From Plantactinospora mayteni (lineage in GTDB: Bacteria > Actinomycetota > Actinomycetes > Mycobacteriales > Micromonosporaceae), in contig NZ_BONX01000065.1 in the NCBI RefSeq assembly GCF_016862935.1, positions 1-64,000 of the forward strand: a stretch of DNA of 64,000 nt. The letters run 5' to 3'. The translations under genes and the position numbers were made by a program. The notes beneath the pieces were generated by a model that ran no database searches, had not been told where the DNA came from, and saw only the letters and a list, made by a program, of their open reading frames with translations. Shown here one piece after another: positions 53,260 to 61,715 of this stretch. The first letter of the stretch is position 1; each line of letters opens with the position of its first letter.

Positions 53260-53874
53260 TCATGTGGGTTGGCGGTCGTGTACCGGGAGGAGCAGCCACC
53301 GAGCGAAGCAGCTCTGGTCGTCAATCTTGGTGTACCACCTGACTCTGAGCCTGTATCCGTTGCCGCGGGCTGGCAGGAGCAGTCCCGTGTCCGGCTCCCG
53401 TGACGGAGGTCCATGTTCAAGCGGCGGCGGGCCTGATTGAGGCGGCGACAGCGGCATCGCGTGCTCGCCTATTCCGTCGAGGGCGGCGCTGAAGATTGCG
53501 AGATCGCCACTGGGAACGCTGAGGGCATCACCGACATCATCGATGGCCGATGGATGATTCAGCGCCGATTCGAGGGTTCTGCGATAGTCCGGGCCCGAGG
53601 CCTGGACTATCGCCAAGGTGCCCTCCGCGGACTCGAACACCTCCATCCAGCTGTCGTCACGAACGACCCCGTCAGCGCCGACAAGAAGAGCGGTAGAACC
53701 GGCGACGGCGATGCTGGTTTCCTCGGGGGTCATGTCGACGATCCGGTCGTACTCGTCGTCACTCAGGCCGCGCCAGAAACGGCGACCGGCGGCATCGACG
53801 GCGAGGTACGGTTCGCCGTTCGTCCAGAGCCGCCCGATGTGGGTCCAGGACGTATGCACGGTGACAGTATCCAT
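53260..53874 (-). CDS. Imm21-like immunity protein (putative)
   Basis: 204-aa acidic protein: TSWTHIGRLWTNGEPYLAVD, FWRGLSDDEYDRIVDM, SIAVAGSTALLVGADGV, SGDLAIFSAALDG, and NGYRLRVRWYTK near the end. The order W...G.P, DYDR-like, vaGstALLv, SGDLaiF, Y.lRv agrees with the Imm21 family of immunity proteins as I remember it; a profile search is needed. ATG at 53874 is preferred over the upstream GTG. No toxin gene adjoins it, so it would be an orphan immunity gene. Confidence 0.55.
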   Translation of the reverse strand: MDTVTVHTSWTHIGRLWTNGEPYLAVDAAGRRFWRGLSDDEYDRIVDMTPEETSIAVAGSTALLVGADGVVRDDSWMEVFESAEGTLAIVQASGPDYRRTLESALNHPSAIDDVGDALSVPSGDLAIFSAALDGIGEHAMPLSPPQSGPPPLEHGPPSREPDTGLLLPARGNGYRLRVRWYTKIDDQSCFARWLLLPVHDRQPT

Positions 53875-54011
53875 ACGGCCGTCGCCGCGGCTGGCCGGTG
53901 CCCAACGGCTTACTCTCATGCCGCGACCGGGGCGTTGCCGTTCAGCGGGTCACCGACACGGAGGGAACTCTTCTCTGCCTGCCTCGTTTGGCAGGTGGAG
54001 GGGAGGCAGGC

Positions 54012-54518
54012 ATGTCCGTTCGCACAGCTGCCCTCGCGGCAGCGACAGTACTGACAGTGGTGGGTTGTTCCGGACCACGACCAGGGGTCCACTCGCCAGC
54101 TTCAGCGGTCCCCGCCGTCGGAGCGTCGGCCGCCGAGGGCTCAACCCCGCAGCTTGGGTCCCCGCCGTCGGCGATCCGTGTTGTCAGCGCGGACCAGGCC
54201 GACCTCCATCTGTGGGTAAGCAATCAGTCGTTCAAGGATGATCCGGTCATCTTCACGGTGGCCATCGACGGCATCGTGGTTGTCGCGCAGCCCTTCGAGG
54301 TCGGGAGCCAACACAACTGGATCCTGTTCCCGATCAAGGCTTCGCCCGGACGTCACATCGTGGACGTCGTCTCGGATACGGGCGTCGAGGTGCAGGAGCC
54401 CTTCACGCTGCCGGAGACAGGACGACGCTACGCCGTGATCGACTATTGGACCTACCCAGGGGATGGAGATCGACGTATCACGTGGCAGTTCCGGTCCGAT
54501 CCGGTGGCCTTTCTGTAG
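54012..54518 (+). CDS. putative lipoprotein
   Basis: 168-aa protein. MSVRTAALAAATVLTVVGC is a lipoprotein signal with lipobox VVGC (Cys19), then a Ser/Pro-rich tether and a beta-rich domain (LHLWVSNQSFKDDPVIFTVA, GRHIVDVVSDTGVEVQEPFT, RRYAVIDYWTYPGD). It should be anchored on the outer face of the membrane. Strong ribosome site GGAGGGGAGG. No known domain recognised. Confidence 0.72.
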   Translation: MSVRTAALAAATVLTVVGCSGPRPGVHSPASAVPAVGASAAEGSTPQLGSPPSAIRVVSADQADLHLWVSNQSFKDDPVIFTVAIDGIVVVAQPFEVGSQHNWILFPIKASPGRHIVDVVSDTGVEVQEPFTLPETGRRYAVIDYWTYPGDGDRRITWQFRSDPVAFL

Positions 54519-54878
54519 GGCGGCGGTCTCGTGCGACCCGTCCGCTGCCTGCGACGGCGTCGCCGAGACGGTCTCCGGCATCCATCGAGGAACAACCCAC
54601 CGCCGACGCCACGCGCCGATCGGTCCTGTTCAACCTCGACGCCCCCGACGTGGTCACCGTAACCTGCGCGCCATCCGTAGCTAAACCTCGCGGACAACCT
54701 CTTCTGCTGACCGAGCGTCACACACCGTCATAGTTGGCCGATCAAGGCCGTGCTCGGTCGTGGCAGCCGATGAGCGGATGTTTTCATGCCGCCTTGCGGG
54801 ACTACGCTCGTGGCGTGACGGACGCCGTGGAACCGAGGGTCGGCATGGCCATCAGCATCCGGGCGACGCGATGTTGTC
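54519..54878. other. no recognisable gene
   Basis: 360 bases with no frame of consistent codon bias and no clear signal. Confidence 0.35.
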
Positions 54879-55316
54879 GTGGTGGATCCGGATCGGTTCC
54901 TGGTCGCGGCACGTCAGGCGCTGCGCGACCGCGACCCGGATCTGACCGGCGCCGAGGCAACCGATGCGGTAGCCGACGTATATGACGCCGTGCATGTACT
55001 GCTTGACCGGGACGGAGCCCTCGCCGCCGATGCCATGGATGGCGAGAGGATCGGTGTCGGTGGATCTTTGCCGGGCGTGCGGGTAGAGGATCGACCGGAT
55101 TGTCTGTCGCCCGCTGGTTGGCTGCAACAGGTGGTGCTCAACGATCCACAGCCACTGCAGGATTACGGCTGCTTCCTTCCCGAGGATCCCTTCGCGGTGC
55201 CTCGCATCGAGGACGCCCGGTGGGAGCGCACCTCGGATACTGCTTGGTGGGTGATTGCACAGGAGCATGGGTGGATCCGGCCCGCGCCCTCACACCGAGC
55301 AGCCAAGGACTTCTAA
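54879..55316 (+). CDS. hypothetical protein
   Basis: 145-aa acidic protein, not recognised: MVDPDRFLVAARQALRDRDP, TDAVADVYDAVHVLLDRDG, GWLQQVVLNDPQPLQDYGCF, RTSDTAWWVIAQEHGWI. No signal or membrane span. GTG start at 54879. Its stop overlaps the stop of the opposing 55,313 gene. Confidence 0.5.
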   Translation: MVDPDRFLVAARQALRDRDPDLTGAEATDAVADVYDAVHVLLDRDGALAADAMDGERIGVGGSLPGVRVEDRPDCLSPAGWLQQVVLNDPQPLQDYGCFLPEDPFAVPRIEDARWERTSDTAWWVIAQEHGWIRPAPSHRAAKDF

Positions 55317-55672
55317 GCTGGGTCACTCGTTGCGGAGTCACGAGCTGGGGCCGGTACGTCGGCGGCCAGTTTGATCTGATCCCAGTCGGTCAACGGTTGG
55401 CTGTTGCCGTTGTAGGGCTTGACGTAGTCGCGCAACGCACCGGCCGCCGGTCCAACGATCTGCGGGAGGATGAGTCCGGGAGAGACGGGACTCGCCTTGA
55501 GCACGGTTGCCTCAGCGTGGAGCCAGACCGTGTCGCACTCCTCGCAGACCCAAAGGCTGGTGCTCGTTGCTACCACGACGCATTGCAGAACCCAGCCTCG
55601 CTCGCAGGCGCCGCACAGGTACTTCTCGAGTCCGGCGAACCGGTGCTCCATGACATGTCGCCAGTAGTACAT
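55313..55672 (-). CDS. small zinc-ribbon-like hypothetical protein
   Basis: 119-aa protein whose first half has two Cys pairs spaced as a zinc ribbon: YLCGACERGWVLQCVVVA and WVCEECDTVWLHAEA. The C-terminal half (PGLILPQIVGPAAGALRDYV) is of no known family. Start 55672 or, equally likely, ATG 55651 (MEHRFAGLEKY). It overlaps the 3' end of the upstream gene by about 100 bases in another frame, which is unusual. Confidence 0.5.
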   Translation of the reverse strand: MYYWRHVMEHRFAGLEKYLCGACERGWVLQCVVVATSTSLWVCEECDTVWLHAEATVLKASPVSPGLILPQIVGPAAGALRDYVKPYNGNSQPLTDWDQIKLAADVPAPARDSATSDPA

Positions 55673-56835
55673 TGCCCGCTTGCCCCTTCCCTCTCGAGGC
55701 CGGCCTTCCGGTGGTCTTTCGGTGCCAATGCAACGATGTGCACTCCGTCGCGGGTCCGTACGGGGATCAGGACCTCGCCGTCAGGTGTGACCGACGATGC
55801 CTCCGGCTTTCCGTGGACGTCATTTTTCAGCCACTTGTCGCCGCCGGCTGGCTCGCTTCTCGTCTGGCGTCCCCGAGTGTCGAGGTACAGCAGTCTTCCA
55901 TCGATGACGCCGCCGTCGTGCAGCACGTAACCGCCGTCGTCGGTACGACCGGTTAGATACCCCGAGTTGCCGTGGGAGAACTTGGCCACGATCTGGCCGT
56001 CTCCGGTTACCAGCACACCGCCGAAGTCTTCGGTGATGAACAACATGGCGATCCCGTGCTGCCGTGACACCGCGACTCCGCCGAGTTCGACTGCCCAGTC
56101 CGGTGCGCCCGTCGGTGACATCCGGCGGCACCACCGTCCATCGCCCCCGTACACCCGGCCCGCCGCGTCCACCCCGATGACCGAGGCGAGGAGCAAATGG
56201 TTGTCCTTGCGGGCGCCGATCACGATCTCGGCGGTGCTGTCAAGATCACGAAGAACCCAGTTCAGTACGCGCCCTCTGGCGCTGAGCGTGGCGAATCCCG
56301 CCCACCCACACGGGTCGATGACCACCCTCGGGCCCAGACGTTGGTCAGCCAGCGGTGTCGCTGTTCTGACGTCGACGCGGGAGAGTAGACCGTTGGCGGT
56401 GAGGAAGACCCGTCCCCGGGCGTCGGTGATCAGCCGATGACCCCCGGCGTCGGCGACGACGGAAACCGGCCAGGCTGTCGTGCCGTCCGGCCGCAGACGG
56501 TGCACCATGTAGCCGCCGTCGGCCCAGACGAGGGCGGTCGCGTGGCCGTCTTCGGTCAGGACGGCGTCTTTCACCTGGCCGGTCGTTTTGATGTCGACGT
56601 GTGCCGGGGAGGGGGAGAGTCGGACCACCCGTGCGCCGTAGGCGGTCGGCGCGAGAACCTGTGGTGTGCCGTCGGGCAGCGCCCGGACCTTCACATCCGC
56701 CCGCCTTTGTATGTACACCTCCGAGTCGTGGCGGCTCGACGCAACGCCACTGGGGACGATGCGTTCGGGGATGCCGTCGGGCGAGTTCCAGGGCAGGAAC
56801 GCGACGGCTCGGGCCACCGTGTCAGACGCCGTCAT
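55570..56835 (-). CDS. beta-propeller-like hypothetical protein
   Basis: 421-aa protein with repeated blade-like strands: VKDAVLTEDGHATALVWADG, HRLITDARGRVFLTANGLLS, SVIGVDAAGRVYGGDGRWCR, MLFITEDFGGVLVTGDGQIV, GGYVLHDGGVIDGRLLYLDT, SSVTPDGEVLIPVRTRDGVH. Probably a PQQ/NHL-like propeller for ligand or protein binding. ATG at 56835 follows AGCGAGG. The last about 35 residues (from GASGQCTTGD) look non-native and overlap the zinc-ribbon gene, so the natural C-terminus may be earlier and a small indel is possible. Confidence 0.55.
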   Translation of the reverse strand: MTASDTVARAVAFLPWNSPDGIPERIVPSGVASSRHDSEVYIQRRADVKVRALPDGTPQVLAPTAYGARVVRLSPSPAHVDIKTTGQVKDAVLTEDGHATALVWADGGYMVHRLRPDGTTAWPVSVVADAGGHRLITDARGRVFLTANGLLSRVDVRTATPLADQRLGPRVVIDPCGWAGFATLSARGRVLNWVLRDLDSTAEIVIGARKDNHLLLASVIGVDAAGRVYGGDGRWCRRMSPTGAPDWAVELGGVAVSRQHGIAMLFITEDFGGVLVTGDGQIVAKFSHGNSGYLTGRTDDGGYVLHDGGVIDGRLLYLDTRGRQTRSEPAGGDKWLKNDVHGKPEASSVTPDGEVLIPVRTRDGVHIVALAPKDHRKAGLEREGASGQCTTGDMSWSTGSPDSRSTCAAPASEAGFCNASW

Positions 56836-57194
56836 GACCTCGCTCACCTGCTTCAGGACCGATTCTCGGACGCGTACGCGGGCGGCACGACCGTGCACCG
56901 GACGGGTCCTGAGGTCGGCAGCCGTCCGGCGGCGGTTGCTGCTTGGTCTTACCTGTGCCGCATGGGCACAGGCTGGAGAGTACACACGGCTGCGGTCCCG
57001 TAAAAAAGGCCATCGCGGCTCGGCAACGCATCACCAGCCAGTGCCCAGGGCACTTCTTGCGTGTCAAGGAGATCCCGTCGAGTTCGAGTACGCCGACGCC
57101 GCCAACCAGGCCGTCCGGAATCGCGACGGGCCGAGGCACGTTGGACAGGGCATGGCATTGACTGGTGAGCATGAACCGAGTCTGTGGGGGGATC

Positions 57195-57513
57195 TGTGAG
57201 CAGGTCGAGCAGATCATGCCCACCGGCACGACCAACGACGTGACGTTCAGGGGCCCTGCCCACAGTGCTGATGACCTACCGGGGCGCCAAGACCGGCAAG
57301 GTTCGCAAGGCGCCGCTTGTGCGTGTCAAACACGAGGGACGCTATGCGGCTGTCGCGTCCAAGGGTGGCTGGCCGACCAACCCGCAGTGTCAAGCCGCAC
57401 AAAGGGAGCCGCCACGATTCGAGGGGATCGACACCTCATCGGCTCCCCGCAGAGGGTGGTTCGTCTCTACGTATCCGACCGCCGCGACGGAGTTCCAACG
57501 GGCTTCGGGGTGA
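57195..57513 (+). pseudogene. deazaflavin (F420)-dependent nitroreductase fragment, frameshifted
   Basis: One frame gives CEQVEQIMPTGTTNDVTFRG; the next frame continues LMTYRGAKTGKVRKAPLVRV, KHEGRYAAVASKGGWPTNPQ. These are the adjoining N-terminal and F420-binding blocks (TRGxKTGKxRKxPL) of Ddn-family proteins, joined by a frameshift near 57,262. The rest of the about 150-aa protein is not recognisable. Confidence 0.65.
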
Positions 57514-58129
57514 ACGCCTGGAGGAAGGTGTGAACCGCAGCGCGTGCGACGGCGCGTCGTTCGCTGTTGGGGACGTGACGGGTGCCGAGGCGTGCTCGTG
57601 TGTCCATCGGGCCCGTCAGCAGGGCGAAGAACTGTTCGGCCGCCAGGCGTGGGGCTGGGGTGTGCAGGTGTCCGGCGACGGTGAGGCGTGCGAGTCGGTC
57701 GGCGAGGGCTTCGGTGACGCGTTCGGCCGCGCGGGTGTGGATGATGTCGAGCAGGTCGGGGAACTGGTTGATCTCCGCGGAGAGCAACCGGCGCAACGCC
57801 CAGGATCGGTCGTCGCAGTAGCATTCGAGCAGGCGGATGCCGACGCGTTCCAGGCTTGCGCGGATGTCGTCGCTGTGGTCGGTGAGCGTCTCGATCGTGG
57901 CGAGGTTCCTGGCCAGTGCCTGGTCGGCAGAGGCGGCGATGGCCTCGCGGAGCAGGTTCTCCTTGTCGCCGAAGTGGCTGTACACGGTGGCCTTGGCTAC
58001 ACCCGCTTCCGCCGCGATCACGTCCACACCGGCTTGGGCGTAACCCGCTCGGGCGAAAACAGCGAACGCGGCGTCCACGATCGCCTGCCGCTTCTCGATC
58101 CGGCCACGCGCGGCGATGGTCCCGCTCAT
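57467..58129 (-). CDS. TetR/AcrR family transcriptional regulator
   Basis: 220-aa repressor. N-terminal HTH QAIVDAAFAVFARAGYAQAG, VIAAEAGVAKATVYSHFGDK; C-terminal TetR_C AefR-like domain (LRRLLSAEINQFPDLLDIIH, PAPRLAAEQFFALLTGPMDT). The ATG overlaps the SDR stop (ATGA), so it is the second gene of the operon and probably controls the nested repeats upstream of the SDR gene. Confidence 0.92.
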   Translation of the reverse strand: MSGTIAARGRIEKRQAIVDAAFAVFARAGYAQAGVDVIAAEAGVAKATVYSHFGDKENLLREAIAASADQALARNLATIETLTDHSDDIRASLERVGIRLLECYCDDRSWALRRLLSAEINQFPDLLDIIHTRAAERVTEALADRLARLTVAGHLHTPAPRLAAEQFFALLTGPMDTRARLGTRHVPNSERRAVARAAVHTFLQAFTPKPVGTPSRRSDT

Positions 58130-58953
58130 CGGTGCACCGTCCCGGCGAGCAGCTCGTCGGTGAGGCGCGCCAGTCGCTCCGCATCCTGTGTGGAGAAGAG
58201 CTCGGTGTGCACATTCAGCTCGGTGAACAGGTTGAACGCGGTCAACGGTGGTGCCGGCGGATCGTCGAGCAGCCGGACGAGCGGCGGGACCACGTCGGTC
58301 GCGGGTTTCGCCATCGTCTGCTGCTGCCGGAGGTAGGCAGCGGTCTGCGGGTCGACCTTCCCCGCGTAGCTGGTCGCCGTGCTACCGGGGTGGAAGAGCA
58401 CGTACCGCACCGGGCCCCCGCCGTGCCGCTCGGCGAAGCTCACACCGAGCAGATCGTTCAGGCGTCCGGTCATGAACATCGCGTTCACCAGGTCGTACTG
58501 CCGCGCGCTCTGCAGATCGTCCCAGGCCACCGGCGTGTCGTGGCCCGGACCGGCGACGTTCACGATCACCGGCCGGTCCGCCTTCTCCAACGGGCCGAGC
58601 AACCCGTAGCTGAACAGGAGGCGGCTGAGATAGAACAGGGCGAAATTGTCCTCGAAGCCCTCGGCGGTCACCGACCGGTAGGACCGTATGAACCGTGCGC
58701 ACAGCACCACGCCGTCAATGGCCGGATACTGCTCGGTGAGCTCACCGACGATGCGGCGGGTGTTCGAGACCAGGCTGAGGTCGGCCTGGACGAACGCCAC
58801 GGTTCCCGGCGCCGACGCCGCCTCAGCCACCAGTCGTTCGCCCTTGTCCGGATTGGTCCCGACCACCACGGCCCTGTCCCCCCGGCGGAACAACGTGCGG
58901 GCCAGTGCGGCACCGATGCCGTCCGTGCCGCCCGTGATCACATACGTCTTCAC
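58126..58953 (-). CDS. short-chain dehydrogenase/reductase (SDR)
   Basis: 275-aa NAD(P)-dependent oxidoreductase. Cofactor motif TGGTDGIGAALARTL (TGxxxGIG). Variant active site: the usual NNAG reads LCARF, the catalytic Ser region is VNVAGPGHD and the YxxxK pair is replaced by NAMFMTGRLN, so it is an atypical SDR and may not be catalytically conventional. First gene of an operon with TetR; operator just upstream. Confidence 0.85.
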   Translation of the reverse strand: MKTYVITGGTDGIGAALARTLFRRGDRAVVVGTNPDKGERLVAEAASAPGTVAFVQADLSLVSNTRRIVGELTEQYPAIDGVVLCARFIRSYRSVTAEGFEDNFALFYLSRLLFSYGLLGPLEKADRPVIVNVAGPGHDTPVAWDDLQSARQYDLVNAMFMTGRLNDLLGVSFAERHGGGPVRYVLFHPGSTATSYAGKVDPQTAAYLRQQQTMAKPATDVVPPLVRLLDDPPAPPLTAFNLFTELNVHTELFSTQDAERLARLTDELLAGTVHR

Positions 58954-59001
58954 GAGAGTCCCTCTCCCCGCCCCGGTGACGTGCCCTTCGCTCAGCCATC
59001 A

Positions 59002-59046
59002 CTATACCAGTTGGCCTGGAATACCAGACTAGCAAGTCTGGTATAG
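59002..59046. promoter_or_regulatory. nested inverted repeats upstream of the SDR-TetR operon
   Basis: Inner repeat ATACCAGACT-AGCA-AGTCTGGTAT (59021-59044) and outer pair CTATACCAG (59002-59010) / CTGGTATAG (59038-59046), 49 bases upstream of the SDR ATG. Consistent with TetR binding, possibly by two dimers. Confidence 0.7.
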
Positions 59047-59364
59047 CGCCAAGCGTGGCCCGGACGGCAAACGCCTCACCGCGCGGTACGACGCTGCCGA
59101 GATCCACCGAGCAGCCGAGATCCCGGCTGGCCATCCGTTCCTCGGTGCTGCTCGCTTGGCGTAGGTAGAGCAGCGAAGCCGATAGTTCCTCGCGGGGCGC
59201 GACCGCAGCCAGCACCGGAAGCCCGGACGGCCTGATCGCGATCACCGTCAACGAACTCCGCCGACTGTTCCACGCCAGTGGTCTGTTCGATCCGGGGGCT
59301 GATGGCCGCAGCGAACATCGAGGGGGTACGCCATGGTGGGCTCACCTCGTGGAGAATGCGGCGG

Positions 59365-60576
59365 GTGCGACTTGATCTGGACAGCATCGACTGGGCGTCG
59401 TTGACGCACGCGTACGGAAGTGCCGAGGACGTGCCTGGCCTCATCCGTGATCTGCGGTCATCCGATGCCGAGGTCCGTGGCGCGGCAATGTACGAGCTGT
59501 ACGGCAACATTTACCACCAGGGCACCCGCTACGAGGCCAGCGCATACGCGGTCCCGTTCCTGCTGGATCTGCTGGCCGACCCCGCCACGCCCGCCCGGCA
59601 CGAAGTCATTCAGCTGCTCTCCTGCCTCGCTGTCGGTTACACGCCTTACGACATACCCGCCAGCGGCTTCCCCATCGCCGAAATCCGCAACGACGTGGCC
59701 CACGTCCCCGAGGAGACCTGGCGCCGCTGGTCGCAAGGGATGAAGGATTGGCACGAGGTCGTCAGTACAGGGCAGAGGCAGCCGCTTCCACTCACCAAGC
59801 CTGAGCGGCGCCTGTTCGAGATCCGGCACGCGCTCGCCGCGTACGATGCCGTCCGGGCCGGCGTCCCGCTGCTGTTGACATGCCTGGCCGACCCGGACGC
59901 CGAGGTGGTCGGGGAGGCGATCCATGCCTTGGCCTGGTTTTCGGAGGAGATGACGTCGATCCGCCCCGGCCTGCTCGAAATCGCCTCCGACGACCAGCGC
60001 CCGGCGCAGACAGTGGGAGCGGCGCTGATCGCGTTAGGACTGGTCGGCGGTGCGTTGACCCAGCCTGTAGCGGACCTGCTCGACGGGAACCTTGCCGGTA
60101 CGGATCCCGACTTGAGATGGGCGGCCGCTGTGGCGTGGGCGCAGCTGGCTGGTGAAGGGGTGCCGGACTCGGCAATAGCCGAACTACGGGGATGGGCGGT
60201 CATTCGCCAACGGGACACCGGGCAGACAATCTGGTTTGCGAGCCCCAGCTACGTGGCACTCGAAGTACTCGACGCCTTCGCCGTGCCGGTGGCCGAGGAG
60301 GTGCGGTCGGACCTCGTTGCGGCGGTGCTCGCCGAGCAGCCCACGTCGAACTGGCACAACCATTTCAACGTGGTGCTGGGGTGCGCGTTTCCGCAGATGG
60401 AATCGGATCACGGCCGCGGCTTCGGGGAACTGACGGCGGCGCAGCGGGCGGTGGTCGCCTGGCTTGTCGACAACCCGCATGTGTTCGGCTCTTCGGGCCC
60501 TCAAGGCCCACTCCGCCAACACGGCCTGCCGGCGACTCACGAGGCGCTACGCGCTTACGCCGGCCTGGACGGGTAA
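59365..60576 (+). CDS. HEAT-repeat (PBS-lyase-like) protein
   Basis: 403-aa alpha-solenoid protein: YGSAEDVPGLIRDLRSSDAE, VRGAAMYELYGNIYHQGTRY, EASAYAVPFLLDLLADPATP, then further helical pairs (AGVPLLLTCLADPDAEVVGE, AIHALAWFSEEM). This family is common in Streptomyces and Micromonospora, sometimes as a tolerance or immunity-like neighbour, and acts by protein-protein binding. GTG at 59365, 9 bases after GGAGA, is chosen; ATG 59356 abuts GGAGA. Confidence 0.78.
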   Translation: MRLDLDSIDWASLTHAYGSAEDVPGLIRDLRSSDAEVRGAAMYELYGNIYHQGTRYEASAYAVPFLLDLLADPATPARHEVIQLLSCLAVGYTPYDIPASGFPIAEIRNDVAHVPEETWRRWSQGMKDWHEVVSTGQRQPLPLTKPERRLFEIRHALAAYDAVRAGVPLLLTCLADPDAEVVGEAIHALAWFSEEMTSIRPGLLEIASDDQRPAQTVGAALIALGLVGGALTQPVADLLDGNLAGTDPDLRWAAAVAWAQLAGEGVPDSAIAELRGWAVIRQRDTGQTIWFASPSYVALEVLDAFAVPVAEEVRSDLVAAVLAEQPTSNWHNHFNVVLGCAFPQMESDHGRGFGELTAAQRAVVAWLVDNPHVFGSSGPQGPLRQHGLPATHEALRAYAGLDG

Positions 60577-60772
60577 CAAACACAGGGGGCGGCTGGACAG
60601 CGGATTGCAGGATGGTCTTGGCGCACTTCACCCCTCGCCTCGTCACGTCCTTCCGCATGCTGAAGAACTCCCCTCGTTTACCTGGTTTCGCCAATCACCA
60701 CGCGGACCGCCTACCAATCTGCGGTGGCCGCATCGCCGGCTCGTCGTGATCCGACGGCACGATGAGCTGTTG

Positions 60773-60818
60773 TGGGCCGCCGGGGACTCGAACCCGAACC
60801 TACTGATTAGAAGTCAAC
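60773..60818 (-). tRNA. 3' half of a tRNA-Arg(TCT), probable attachment-site remnant
   Basis: Read on the minus strand: the anticodon loop CTTCTAA (anticodon TCT) with stem TGA/TCA, variable loop, T-arm core GGTTCGAGT-like (GGGTTCGAGTCCCC) and the acceptor strand GGCGGCCCA. The 5' half (D-arm and acceptor partner) is not present upstream, and one T-stem pair is mismatched, so this is not a working tRNA. Such 3' tRNA halves are left by integrative elements that recombine into tRNA genes. Confidence 0.75.
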
Positions 60819-61016
60819 GGATACACCGGCCTGCGCCAGTACGACATCGACCAGGTGCACGCCTGGCTCGACACGTTGCCGCCGCCGGACGGGCCGGCGT
60901 GGTCCACCACCGATCCGTCCACTCCAACCCGATCCGATGATCCGAGCTGACCTGAGCAGCACGAGCGTCGCCACGTCCGACAGAAACCGACAGAACGCCA
61001 TGAAAGGATCAACACC

Positions 61017-61604
61017 ATGGGCGATGATCAGCCCGGCCACGAACTGCTGACCACGCGATTGGCCCTGCGGCGACCCACCCCGGCGGACATCGACACGATC
61101 TACCGGATCCACCACGACCCAGCGGCATGCGCCCACAACCCGGCCGACATGCTCGCCACCCACGCCGACGCCGAAGACCGCTACCACCGGTGGGACCAGC
61201 ACTGGCAACAGCACGACTTCGGCTACTGGGTCATCCACCCGCGTGAGGCCAACGCCCAGCACGGCATTCTGGGCTTCAGCGGACTCAAGCTCATGCGCCT
61301 GCAGGACCGAGAAGTCCTCAACCTCTTCTACCGTCTGGATCCGGTTACCTGGGGCAACGGCATCGCCACCGAAGCCGCGACCGCGGTCGTCAGCTGGGCA
61401 ACCACCGACCGCCCAGACCATCCGGTCATCGCCCGCGTCCGCCCCGACAACGTCGCCTCCGCCACAGTCGCCGAACGAACCGGCCTGCGCCGCGCCGCGC
61501 ACCTCGACACCGCCGGAGAGGACGGCCTCGATTGGATCTTCGCCAAGAACTGGGAGCCACGCCGGATGCAATCGTCCGACTCGCCTATCCGCGCGCGAGA
61601 CTGA
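61017..61604 (+). CDS. GNAT family N-acetyltransferase (RimJ/RimL-like)
   Basis: 195-aa acetyltransferase of the Acetyltransf_3 (RimJ-like) type: LLTTRLALRRPTPADIDTIY, FGYWVIHPREANAQHGILGF, LNLFYRLDPVTWGNGIATEA (acetyl-CoA loop WGNGIATEA), IARVRPDNVASATVAERTGL. ATG with AAAGGAT upstream. Substrate unknown. It lies between the tRNA half and the integrative-element-like genes, so it may be cargo. Confidence 0.88.
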   Translation: MGDDQPGHELLTTRLALRRPTPADIDTIYRIHHDPAACAHNPADMLATHADAEDRYHRWDQHWQQHDFGYWVIHPREANAQHGILGFSGLKLMRLQDREVLNLFYRLDPVTWGNGIATEAATAVVSWATTDRPDHPVIARVRPDNVASATVAERTGLRRAAHLDTAGEDGLDWIFAKNWEPRRMQSSDSPIRARD

Positions 61605-61715
61605 CCCCAGCAGCGACCCAAATCCATCCCACAAGCACACCCAGAGAAGGCAGTATGAAGCGCCCGTCGGAACGAACCCGAGCCCGCATCGGAGCCTCGT
61701 CGCTGCGGCGGCGGC

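Noticed and set aside
59195-59290. plus-strand scrap DGLIAITVNELRRLFHASG resembling the tail of a transposase
   Set aside because: About 20 residues only; similarity is suggestive but too short to annotate.
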